From NCBI GenBank assembly GCA_017453565.1, contig JAFTEQ010000002.1:1-44356 (forward strand): a stretch of DNA of 44,356 nucleotides, written 5' to 3'. Both the position numbers and the translations under genes were made by a program. Shown here one piece after another: positions 38,056 through 44,356 of this stretch. The DNA comes from Bacteroidales bacterium (GTDB lineage: Bacteria > Bacteroidota > Bacteroidia > Bacteroidales > UBA932). Under the pieces are notes generated by a model, which worked only from the letters and a program-made list of their open reading frames with translations, was not told where the DNA came from and searched no databases. Within the stretch, counting starts at the first letter, position 1, and each line of letters opens with the position of its first letter.

Positions 38056-40266
38056 TCAGAAAGACCACACGAGGCGCAGGCTGCCGCTGCGGGGTGCCTG
38101 TGGATAGAGGCCTTCGCTCTGCACGGGTGTCCCCGCCACCACGGCCCGCCACACCCAGGCATAGGCGTAGTAACGGCGGTTCAGCAGGTTGTCCACGTGG
38201 GCCGAGAGCTTCAGTTCGCCCCGACGGATGGGGAAGCGCTGCTCCAGGCTGCAACGGCCGGTCCAGTAGGCGGGCACGCAGCGGTCCGCGCAGCCCGTAT
38301 TGTCCCAGTACTGCCGGCCAACGAACTTGGCGTCCAGTTCAAAGCGGGCGTTCTTCCAGGGCTGCAGGGCGGCACCGAGAAGCCCCACGGCCGAGGGACT
38401 CAGGAGCATGGGCGTGTTGTGGTAGCTTTCGCTCACCTGGGGTTGTGCCGCGATGGGGGTCCATGTGGCGTCGTAATTGTCGAGCCAGGCGGTGTATTCC
38501 TTAATCCGGTTGGTGCTGAGCGTGAGATTGCCATGCAACTTCATGTACGGAAGCGCCTGCCATGCGCCCGACACTTCCACGCCGCGCCGCCATGCCCGAG
38601 GCGTATTGTCTTTCACGGTGTAGCCGGCGAAGTTGATCTTCCCGGTTTCGAGCAGCATGTCGAAATACTCCATGGCATAGAGCCCTACGGAGAGCGACCA
38701 GGCCGGTTTTTCCAGCGACCAGCCTGCCTCCAGGTCGAGCATCTTTTCCGGCTTGGGATAGGCGATATCCACGCCGGGCGCCGCTGCGGCTGCGGTTTCT
38801 GCGGCCGATTGCAGGTCGCTGCGGGCGGGCTCGCGGTGGGCGAGCGCTGCGGAGCAGTAGGCCCTGCTGCCACCCTGCAGGGGGAGGGTAAGGCCCAGCC
38901 GGGGGTTGAGGAAGAGCCAGGTTTCGTTGAAATCGAGCACCGCCCCCACTTCATCGGGGCCCTGCATCGAGTGACGCACGCGCCGGAACTGGAGGTCGGC
39001 GTAGAGGGTGGCCGTGCGGGGGGTCCATTCTGCCCGGGCCCAGGCGTTGATTTCCGGTTTCAAGGCGTCGTTTTCGTAGAGCGTGGTTTCGGGCGACAGG
39101 GTGATGCCCCGGTGCAGGCCCTTGTAGCTCGAGAAATAGAGTCCTGCCTCGGCCTTCCAGGCGGGGGCGCTGTACGAGAGGGCGCTGCGGCCCACCAGAA
39201 GGGTGTTGTCCAGGATGTCGCGCGTCACGGCATCGGCCCCGGGACCGCCGAAATCGAGGATCTGCTGCTCGTAGTAGCCGTAACCGAGGCTGCCGTTGAG
39301 GGTGGAGGCCCAGGTGAGGGGCAGGCCCGCAAAGCTGTGGATCCAGCTCAGCTGCAGATGCGTCTGCCGATAGTTGTCGCTCTGGTTGGGGTAGTAGGAA
39401 TCGACGGCGCCTGCCGCCCAGGCTTCGGCTGCGCTGCCATAAAGGGAGGTGTCGTATTTGGCGCCGGCCGGGTTGAAGTCGCTGTGGCCCGCGTCGTAGA
39501 CCCACTGGGGAATGCCCTCCCAGGTGATGCCCGTATGTTGCGAGCCGTGCAGGAGGGTGAGTTTGAGGCTGTTTCGGGCGTTCATCCAGCCGCCGGCGAG
39601 GTAGAGCGAATGCACGTCCGCCCAGGCGCCGCGCAGGTAACCGTCGGTTTTCTGCAGCGCCGCCGCGGCCTGGAGGAAAAAGCCGTGCGGGAGCAGTCCG
39701 CTTGAGGCGGAAAGGCGCGCAGTGCGGGTGTTGAACGAGCCGTATGAGAGCTCCGCTTCCGCACCGGCGGGGGCCCCTGCGGGCGTGGTGTTCATGTTGA
39801 TACTGGCCCCGAAGGCGCCCGGGCCGTTGTTGGAGGTGCCGAGCCCCCGCTGGAGTTGCACCGACCCCAGGAAGGACCCCAGGGCGGGGATGTTCACCCA
39901 GAACACCTCCTGCGATTCGGCGTCGTTGAGGGTGATGCCGTTGAGGGTCACATTGGTCTGGCTGCCGCTCACGCCCCTGACGCTGAGTTTGCTATAGCCC
40001 AGGCCAGTGCCGCCTTCGTTTGTGGCTACGACCGATGGCTGCTGTCCCAGGGTCATGGGCAGCGACTCTCCGGGCGCGGCGGCCTTCAGTTCGCTTGCCC
40101 GCAGGGTGGTGTAGGCGATAGGCGTAAGCCGGGTGGCACGTGCCGTCACTACGCTTGCGCTGTCGAGTTGGAGGACCGGACGGTCGTCGTCGGAGAGGGA
40201 AGGGCGGGCAGCCGCGCTGCCACAGAAGGCGCACAGAAGCGCCAGGGAAAGATAAAAATGTCGCAT
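38056..40266 (-). CDS. TonB-dependent receptor, probably for thiamine
   Basis: The 736-residue outer-membrane receptor has a signal peptide (MRHFYLSLALLCAFCGSAAA), a plug domain with LGQQPSVVATNEGGTGLGYSK, VRGVSGSQTNVTLNGI and GPGAFGASINM, and a long barrel ending SGSLRLVWSF with the usual terminal Phe. No SusD partner or carboxypeptidase-like domain is present. A TPP riboswitch covers the leader, so the cargo is most likely thiamine or a precursor, as in Bacteroides OMthi. The start at 40266 is chosen because an earlier ATG at 40275 lies inside the riboswitch. Confidence 0.92.
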   Translation of the reverse strand: MRHFYLSLALLCAFCGSAAARPSLSDDDRPVLQLDSASVVTARATRLTPIAYTTLRASELKAAAPGESLPMTLGQQPSVVATNEGGTGLGYSKLSVRGVSGSQTNVTLNGITLNDAESQEVFWVNIPALGSFLGSVQLQRGLGTSNNGPGAFGASINMNTTPAGAPAGAEAELSYGSFNTRTARLSASSGLLPHGFFLQAAAALQKTDGYLRGAWADVHSLYLAGGWMNARNSLKLTLLHGSQHTGITWEGIPQWVYDAGHSDFNPAGAKYDTSLYGSAAEAWAAGAVDSYYPNQSDNYRQTHLQLSWIHSFAGLPLTWASTLNGSLGYGYYEQQILDFGGPGADAVTRDILDNTLLVGRSALSYSAPAWKAEAGLYFSSYKGLHRGITLSPETTLYENDALKPEINAWARAEWTPRTATLYADLQFRRVRHSMQGPDEVGAVLDFNETWLFLNPRLGLTLPLQGGSRAYCSAALAHREPARSDLQSAAETAAAAAPGVDIAYPKPEKMLDLEAGWSLEKPAWSLSVGLYAMEYFDMLLETGKINFAGYTVKDNTPRAWRRGVEVSGAWQALPYMKLHGNLTLSTNRIKEYTAWLDNYDATWTPIAAQPQVSESYHNTPMLLSPSAVGLLGAALQPWKNARFELDAKFVGRQYWDNTGCADRCVPAYWTGRCSLEQRFPIRRGELKLSAHVDNLLNRRYYAYAWVWRAVVAGTPVQSEGLYPQAPRSGSLRLVWSF

Positions 40267-40270
40267 AGTC

Positions 40271-40360
40271 TGCATCCTTACGGCGGTATGAACCGCATCA
40301 AGTTCAAGGGGACTCTCTCAATCCGCATTCCGGCCGGAGCCGTGGGGCGGATACCCCCCG
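40271..40360 (-). promoter_or_regulatory. TPP (thi-box) riboswitch
   Basis: On the minus strand the leader begins with a G-run and GTATCCGCCCCAC. It contains TTGAGAGAGTC (usual CTGAGA) and then CCCTTGAACTTGATGCGG, TCATACCGCCGTAAGGATGC, the conserved pyrimidine- and pyrophosphate-sensing arms of TPP riboswitches. It ends 5 bases before the receptor start codon, so control of translation initiation is likely. High thiamine diphosphate should switch the receptor off. Confidence 0.93.
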
Positions 40361-40373
40361 CAAATGGCAAGTA

Positions 40374-40381
40374 CAAAGATA
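40374..40381 (-). promoter_or_regulatory. -7 box of the thiamine receptor transcript
   Basis: The minus strand reads TATCTTTG about 14 bases before the riboswitch core. It is separated by 13 bases from the opposite-facing box of the heparinase-like gene. Confidence 0.6.
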
Positions 40382-40394
40382 TGCATTTATTCTT

Positions 40395-40402
40395 TATATT
40401 TG
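40395..40402 (+). promoter_or_regulatory. -7 box four bases before the heparinase-like gene
   Basis: TATATTTG, then TAAC, then the ATG at 40407. This is the same geometry as at ffh, the NusG-like gene and the glutaminyl cyclase. No clear -33 box. Confidence 0.6.
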
Positions 40403-40406
40403 TAAC

Positions 40407-42467
40407 ATGTCAAAGCTGATGAAACATTCTTTCCGTGCGGCCCTGTTGCTGCTCCTCCTGATTTCCCATACCCTGCTGCGTGCCGAAGGGCGCGCCACCC
40501 TGCTCGAGCGCAAATACGCCGAGCCCGGCGTGGCGCAGAGTTTCCACCCCGGAGGCGACTGGATGCCCTATCCCCGCTACTCCGACCGTGCCGGCTGGGA
40601 CAAGTTTCTGGGCCAGACGGAGAAAAAACGCTGGATTGCCAAGGGAGAGAAGTTGCTGGATTACCGCTGGCAGCACATTCCGGCTTCTTCGTTCCTGGCC
40701 CTGCACACCACGGGCGACAAACAGGCGATGCGCCGCATCGAGGGGGCCAACCGTTCGGCCTTCATAGACCTCTGCATGGCCGAACTGGCCGAGGGCTCCG
40801 GCCGGTTCCTGCCCCAGATTGCCGACGGCCTCTGGTTCTACGCCACCTCCTGGCACTGGTCGCACTCCAACCAGACAGTCCGCGAGCTGCCCTCTTTTGA
40901 AGGGGAGCGCATCGCCCTGGGCAACGCCCGGCACGCGGCCACCATCCCGGTTTTCTGGTACCTGCTGCGCGAAGAAGTGGACAAGATTTCGCCCATCATC
41001 TCCGAGACCCTGCTCCAGACCACCCGCCGCATTATCCTGGATCCTTTCCTGGACGAGAAGCAGGACCAGCAGAACTGGTGGCTGGGTTTCCATCGGGATG
41101 GAATGAACAACTGGACGCCCTGGTGCGCCCACGGGGTAATGACGGCATTCCTGCTTATGGAAGACGATCCGGCCCGCTTGCAGGCGGCGCTGCGCAAAAG
41201 CGTGCGGGCCGTGGATAACTACCTTCGTGACTACGCCCCGGACGGCGCCTGCGACGAGGGCTCCACCTACTGGGGCCAGTCCGTTCCGCGCCTGATGGAA
41301 TATCTGCAGCTGCTCAAGGATGCGTCGGGCGGCAAGTTCGACGTGATGCCCAACGACTTCATAGAATCCATGGGGGCCTATGTTTCGCGCACCTATGCAG
41401 GCAAGGAACGTGCGACCGGGCGCGACCTCTGTGCCAATTTTGCCGATGCCAACGCCCGCAGCGGCCGCAGTGTGATGCTCGTCTGGCGCACAGGCAAGGT
41501 GATGCGCAGCAAGGAGCTTACCGATATGGCCCTTTATTGCTGCGGCGACATTGCCAGGCAGAGCTTCTCTGCGCCCCGGGTGGGCGACGACGAGGGCTAT
41601 CGCGTACTGGAGGACCTGCGCGCCCACGGCGAGATCCGCCGCGAAGTGCGGCGGCTCAACGAAGAAGTGAAGGCCCGCGGATTTGAAGCGGTGCACCGCT
41701 CGCTTAGGGAACAAGTGCCCGCGGTCACCTGGTATCCGCAGACGCAGCAGTGTTTCCTGCGTAACGCCTCGGGCTGGTTCCTGGGAGCCAAGGCGGGCAA
41801 CAACGGCGAGCACCACAACCACAACGACGTGGGCTCTTTCGTGCTCTATTGCGATACGGTGCCGGTGTTGGTGGATCCCGGCGTGGAGACCTACACGGCA
41901 GCCACTTTCGGCCCCCGCCGCTACACCCTCTGGACCATGCAGGCGGGTTGGCACAACACGCCGCTCCCCAACGGCGTGGAAGAGATGCAGGGAAAGGAAT
42001 ATGTTGCACGGGACGTTTCCTTTGTGCCTGCAAAGAAGGGGTATGTCTTTAGCCAGGACCTCGCAGGCGCTTTCCCGGAAGAGGCCGCCTGTAAATCCTG
42101 GGTCCGCACCCTGCGTCTCTCGGAGACTCCTGGTGAGCCTTCGCTGGAGATCTCGGACCGCTGGGTGCTCTCTGAGCGCAAGGCCCCGGACGAGATCCAT
42201 TTCCTCGTGGACGGAGCGGTCTTTCTGCCCGGGCAGCAGGCTGCCGGGCGGACGGTGCGCAAAGGCGAAGTGCTCATTGTACACGGAGATGCGTGCTTTG
42301 CCCTTTCGTTCGACGGCCCCTTTACTCCGGAGCTGGACGAGATGGAGATTACGGACAAGGCGTTGCGGGGTCAGTGGGGGAGCGTGCTGAGGCGTCTTTC
42401 GCTCAAAGGAAAGAGTGACGCGCCGCTCAAGGGGAGCTGTCTTGTGAAGTTGAAAAAAGATTCCTAA
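40407..42467 (+). CDS. secreted heparinase II/III-like protein
   Basis: The 686-residue protein has a signal peptide (about 1-26), an all-alpha toroid N-terminal half and a beta-sheet C-terminal half typical of heparinase II/III-type polysaccharide lyases. Key segments are QNWWLGFHRDGMNNWTPWCAHG, CDEGSTYWGQSV in the toroid and HHNHNDVGSFVLYCDTVPVLVDPG at the start of the beta part, where His and Tyr of the lyase site usually lie. Targets of the family are uronic-acid glycans such as heparin or alginate; which applies is unknown. It stands alone, without SusCD or sulfatases, which is unusual for a glycan-use locus. Confidence 0.88.
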   Translation: MSKLMKHSFRAALLLLLLISHTLLRAEGRATLLERKYAEPGVAQSFHPGGDWMPYPRYSDRAGWDKFLGQTEKKRWIAKGEKLLDYRWQHIPASSFLALHTTGDKQAMRRIEGANRSAFIDLCMAELAEGSGRFLPQIADGLWFYATSWHWSHSNQTVRELPSFEGERIALGNARHAATIPVFWYLLREEVDKISPIISETLLQTTRRIILDPFLDEKQDQQNWWLGFHRDGMNNWTPWCAHGVMTAFLLMEDDPARLQAALRKSVRAVDNYLRDYAPDGACDEGSTYWGQSVPRLMEYLQLLKDASGGKFDVMPNDFIESMGAYVSRTYAGKERATGRDLCANFADANARSGRSVMLVWRTGKVMRSKELTDMALYCCGDIARQSFSAPRVGDDEGYRVLEDLRAHGEIRREVRRLNEEVKARGFEAVHRSLREQVPAVTWYPQTQQCFLRNASGWFLGAKAGNNGEHHNHNDVGSFVLYCDTVPVLVDPGVETYTAATFGPRRYTLWTMQAGWHNTPLPNGVEEMQGKEYVARDVSFVPAKKGYVFSQDLAGAFPEEAACKSWVRTLRLSETPGEPSLEISDRWVLSERKAPDEIHFLVDGAVFLPGQQAAGRTVRKGEVLIVHGDACFALSFDGPFTPELDEMEITDKALRGQWGSVLRRLSLKGKSDAPLKGSCLVKLKKDS

Positions 42468-42472
42468 CTTTG
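42442..42472 (+). promoter_or_regulatory. promoter of the small peptide / fimbrillin-like pair
   Basis: TTG (42442-42444), a 20-base spacer and TAACTTTG (42465-42472) match both boxes. The -7 box starts on the stop codon of the heparinase-like gene, so the two units are tightly joined but separately transcribed. Confidence 0.7.
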
Positions 42473-42510
42473 AAGGACTTTTGTTGGAAACCAAACAATT
42501 GTATCATATA

Positions 42511-42666
42511 ATGGTAACAACCAAACTAAGCCAAAAATCCGCCCGGCCCAGGTATGAGATGCCTTCCTGCCAGGCGGTGACCCTCAAGTCTGCGGGCGTG
42601 CTCTGTGCCTCTCCGAACGCGGCAAACCAGGCGTTCGACAATGATGAAGTTGTTTTTGTCTGGTAA
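42511..42666 (+). CDS. small 51-aa peptide with GVLCAS motif
   Basis: The frame from ATG 42511 encodes a peptide with a basic start (MVTTKLSQKSARPRYEMPS), a middle CQAVTLKSAGVLCAS and an acidic, aromatic end FDNDEVVFVW. There is no signal peptide or membrane helix. It lies directly after a good promoter and 13 bases before the fimbrillin-like lipoprotein gene, so the two share an mRNA. I recall similar short frames with a G-V-L-C core and terminal Trp next to Bacteroidales surface lipoproteins, but could not check. Function unknown; it could be a leader, a peptide signal or a partner subunit. Confidence 0.7.
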   Translation: MVTTKLSQKSARPRYEMPSCQAVTLKSAGVLCASPNAANQAFDNDEVVFVW

Positions 42667-42671
42667 GGAGG
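42665..42671 (+). promoter_or_regulatory. strong Shine-Dalgarno before the fimbrillin-like gene
   Basis: AAGGAGG stands 8 bases before the ATG at 42680 and overlaps the stop of the small peptide gene. Such a sequence is unusual here, where most starts have no purine-rich site. It supports the 42680 start. Confidence 0.6.
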
Positions 42672-42679
42672 ACTGCGCC

Positions 42680-44185
42680 ATGAAAAAGATTTTCCGTTTT
42701 GCATTGCTCGCCGCGGCAGCCGTGGCGGCTCTCTCTTGCGCCAAAGACAATGGTCAGGCTCCTGCAGGAGTCAAGACCTGGACTGTCTCTGCCGAGTTTG
42801 AACCCAACCTCGTGGCGGGTGACCAGCAGGCCGCTCCGGCCCGTACCAACCTGGGCGGCGACCACCGCACCGTGAACTGGAACGCCTCCGACAAGGTGGC
42901 CATCATTACCTATAACGAGAGCACCAGTAAATGGGACGCCATTACCGATGTGGTTCCGACCTCTGTTTCCGGCTCTTCGGCATCGTTTACCTTTGATGTC
43001 CCCGACGGATTCGCGCCCAAGTATGTCTCGTATCCTTCCCGGAGTTCGTCGTCATACAATACGACGTACAACGGAATCAGGACCAAGATTGACGAGCCGC
43101 TCTATCTGGCGGCCGATGAATTCCCGTACGGCAGCTCCGGCGCCACGGTGCCCAATGCCAACACATCCATCGGGGCCATTTCTGCCGGCAGCGCCACCAT
43201 GCGCAACGTGTTCCCCATGTTGAAACTCACGCTTTCGCGGACAGACATTGTTCGCATTGAAGTGACGGGCAACAACGGCGAGACTGTGAGCGGCTTCCCG
43301 TGTTTTGATCCGTCTACGCTTGATTATGTGGGAGCACTTAGTCCTGCTACTACCATGACCCTTTTGCCCAAGAGCGGCAGCGCCTTTGCGGCCGGGACCT
43401 ACTATTTCCCCATTATTCCGCAGACCTATTCCAACGGGATTACCCTTACTTTCTATGACGCAGACGGAAAGTCGGCGGTCAAGGCTTCCGACGCTTCCTG
43501 GGTGCCCACTAAGAACATTATTTATAACTTGGGAACGGAAGGCTCCGACTGGGTCTTGCCCACGTTCGTTTATGCTTCTCCGCTGGAGTTTTCCTTCACG
43601 GTCTCAAACGGATCCAAGTCCTCCGGTACCGGTCTGGGATGGCCGTTCTACGGCGACGGCAGCAGCGGCTCCTTTGGCAGTACCATTGAACCGGCAGCGG
43701 CAACGTGGAGGAAAACAGGACAGTCGGGTTATTTCTATATGCCCACTCTCACTTCCCTGTATTTCTATCTTTATGTTTCGAGCCTTGACAATAGTAATTA
43801 TTTGCGCATTACGACAGGTGCCGGTCTTAGGATAGGTTCTACGTACGGCGACTACATGCAACTCCCGGCTGTTCCGGGATTGAAGCTCACCAAGGTGGTC
43901 TTGAATGTAGGCTCCGCTCCCTGCTGTGTGGCTGTGACCGATGCTACGACCGACCTGCATACCGCAGACCCCTCCGATGCGGATTACCAGACCGCCCTTG
44001 CATCTGCAACGGTTTCAGGCGGAGCCGGTCAGCGCGTCACCGGGACAAAGGAGTCCCCCGTGGCCATGACATTCAATCTTACGGGAACGGCAATCAATAC
44101 GGCATACCGCCTTACTGTTGTTCAGGTGGGTGACGAAACCGGTCAGGTGTCCTTCCAGAGCATTACGCTTACCTATCAGGATTAA
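42680..44185 (+). CDS. fimbrillin-like surface lipoprotein
   Basis: The 501-residue protein has a lipoprotein signal (MKKIFRFALLAAAAVAALSC, Cys20). An N-terminal part follows with the pattern of Mfa/FimA-like fimbrillins: RTNLGG, VNWNASDKVAIITYN and SSASFTFDVPDGF. A second domain has TMRNVFPMLKLTLSRTDIVRIEVTGNNGE, also typical of the family. The C-terminal third is Ser/Gly/Thr-rich beta sequence without a known match. Such proteins form pili or are surface-bound adhesins. The start at 42680 is fixed by the signal peptide and the upstream AAGGAGG. No assembly genes are seen in the window. Confidence 0.82.
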   Translation: MKKIFRFALLAAAAVAALSCAKDNGQAPAGVKTWTVSAEFEPNLVAGDQQAAPARTNLGGDHRTVNWNASDKVAIITYNESTSKWDAITDVVPTSVSGSSASFTFDVPDGFAPKYVSYPSRSSSSYNTTYNGIRTKIDEPLYLAADEFPYGSSGATVPNANTSIGAISAGSATMRNVFPMLKLTLSRTDIVRIEVTGNNGETVSGFPCFDPSTLDYVGALSPATTMTLLPKSGSAFAAGTYYFPIIPQTYSNGITLTFYDADGKSAVKASDASWVPTKNIIYNLGTEGSDWVLPTFVYASPLEFSFTVSNGSKSSGTGLGWPFYGDGSSGSFGSTIEPAAATWRKTGQSGYFYMPTLTSLYFYLYVSSLDNSNYLRITTGAGLRIGSTYGDYMQLPAVPGLKLTKVVLNVGSAPCCVAVTDATTDLHTADPSDADYQTALASATVSGGAGQRVTGTKESPVAMTFNLTGTAINTAYRLTVVQVGDETGQVSFQSITLTYQD

Positions 44186-44258
44186 CGACAGTTCTTTAAA
44201 GAGGGCGGCTGGTGAAGGAGGGCACTGAAAAAGTCCCTATAGAGGTCGCCTAGAAATT

Positions 44259-44301
44259 TCGAGGAAATGTTCAATTTATTTGGATATTTCCTCGATTTTT
44301 T
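44259..44301 (+). terminator. terminator after the fimbrillin-like gene
   Basis: TCGAGGAAAT (44259-44268) pairs perfectly with ATTTCCTCGA (44286-44295) around a 17-base loop, followed by six T. It lies 74 bases after the stop codon. Confidence 0.8.
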
Positions 44302-44356
44302 GTAACTTAACCTTTGGAAATCAAAGAGTTATGTTACCTATCCAAGGCGAAATACA

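Noticed and set aside
40410..42494. 694-residue minus-strand frame opposite the heparinase-like gene
   Set aside because: Shadow frame; the sense strand has a signal peptide and family motifs.
44331..44356. Start of a gene at the right edge (MLPIQGEI)
   Set aside because: Only eight codons are visible; a transposase start is possible but cannot be supported. The AAGTCC-type sequence near 44231 alone is not proof of an insertion element end.

Overview
The window looks like a chromosomal segment of a GC-rich member of the Bacteroidales (Bacteroidota). Three things point there. Promoters repeatedly show the phylum's TAnnTTTG -7 box, several with a TTG/TTTG -33 box 19-20 bases upstream, and purine-rich Shine-Dalgarno sequences are mostly absent. 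Many genes belong to families typical of the phylum (DUF4301, DUF3276/PUR-like, DUF5606, long-form NusB, UpxY-type NusG paralogue, Gfo/Idh/MocA protein with a Tat signal, fimbrillin-like lipoprotein, thiamine TonB receptor behind a TPP riboswitch). Genus cannot be decided from the sequence alone. Genes are tightly packed, often with 4-base ATGA overlaps, and the high GC gives long meaningless antisense frames.

Layout. 1-423: AT-rich intergenic DNA with a terminator hairpin, then a GC-rich element of about 170 bp bounded by 27-bp inverted repeats, then the recF promoter. 424-4304: recF, DUF721/DciA-like, pdxB, DUF4301. 4370-11790: TPR membrane protein, YebC, then a chain of envelope genes (membrane protein, beta-barrel-like protein, lipoprotein 5'-nucleotidase, short ApbE, Tat/lipoprotein oxidoreductase, small membrane protein). 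11793-13115 (minus): ffh. 13173-15673: stand-alone AraC-type HTH protein, orphan UpxY/NusG-like protein, HIT hydrolase, CNNM/CBS membrane protein. 15713-20030: gdhA, then a large protein joining receiver-like domains to a PPDK-type ATP-grasp domain. 20014-20610 (minus): lipoprotein peptide deformylase.

20644-21600 is the one clear accessory stretch: GC-rich palindromes, a row of hairpins, and the 3' remnant of an Rpn/PD-(D/E)XK transposase-like gene. 21646-25826: coiled-coil protein, zapA, a probable 6S RNA, rny, and a dsbD whose linker is built from palindromic repeats. 25809-29086 (minus): two purine nucleoside phosphorylases, an MTA/SAH/adenosine deaminase-like enzyme and a DUF3276 protein, together a purine salvage cluster. 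29171-33660: nusB, yajC, ybbR-like, coaE, DUF5606, rimO. 33668-33978 (minus): RNase P RNA. 34036-37218: four translationally coupled genes (glutaminyl cyclase, Y-family polymerase, a 56-aa YolD-like protein, MsrA fused to free methionine-(R)-sulfoxide reductase). 37208-40360 (minus): TPP riboswitch, thiamine TonB receptor, exported alpha/beta hydrolase. 40407-44185: heparinase II/III-like protein, a 51-aa peptide gene and a fimbrillin-like lipoprotein.

Most notable observations: four genes whose start codon lies exactly four bases after a TAnnTTTG box, suggesting leaderless mRNAs; the REC-REC-PPDK_N protein; the polymerase/YolD/MsrA-fRMsr operon; a periplasm-facing peptide deformylase; repeat DNA translated inside DsbD; and the small Trp-terminated peptide gene before the fimbrillin-like lipoprotein.
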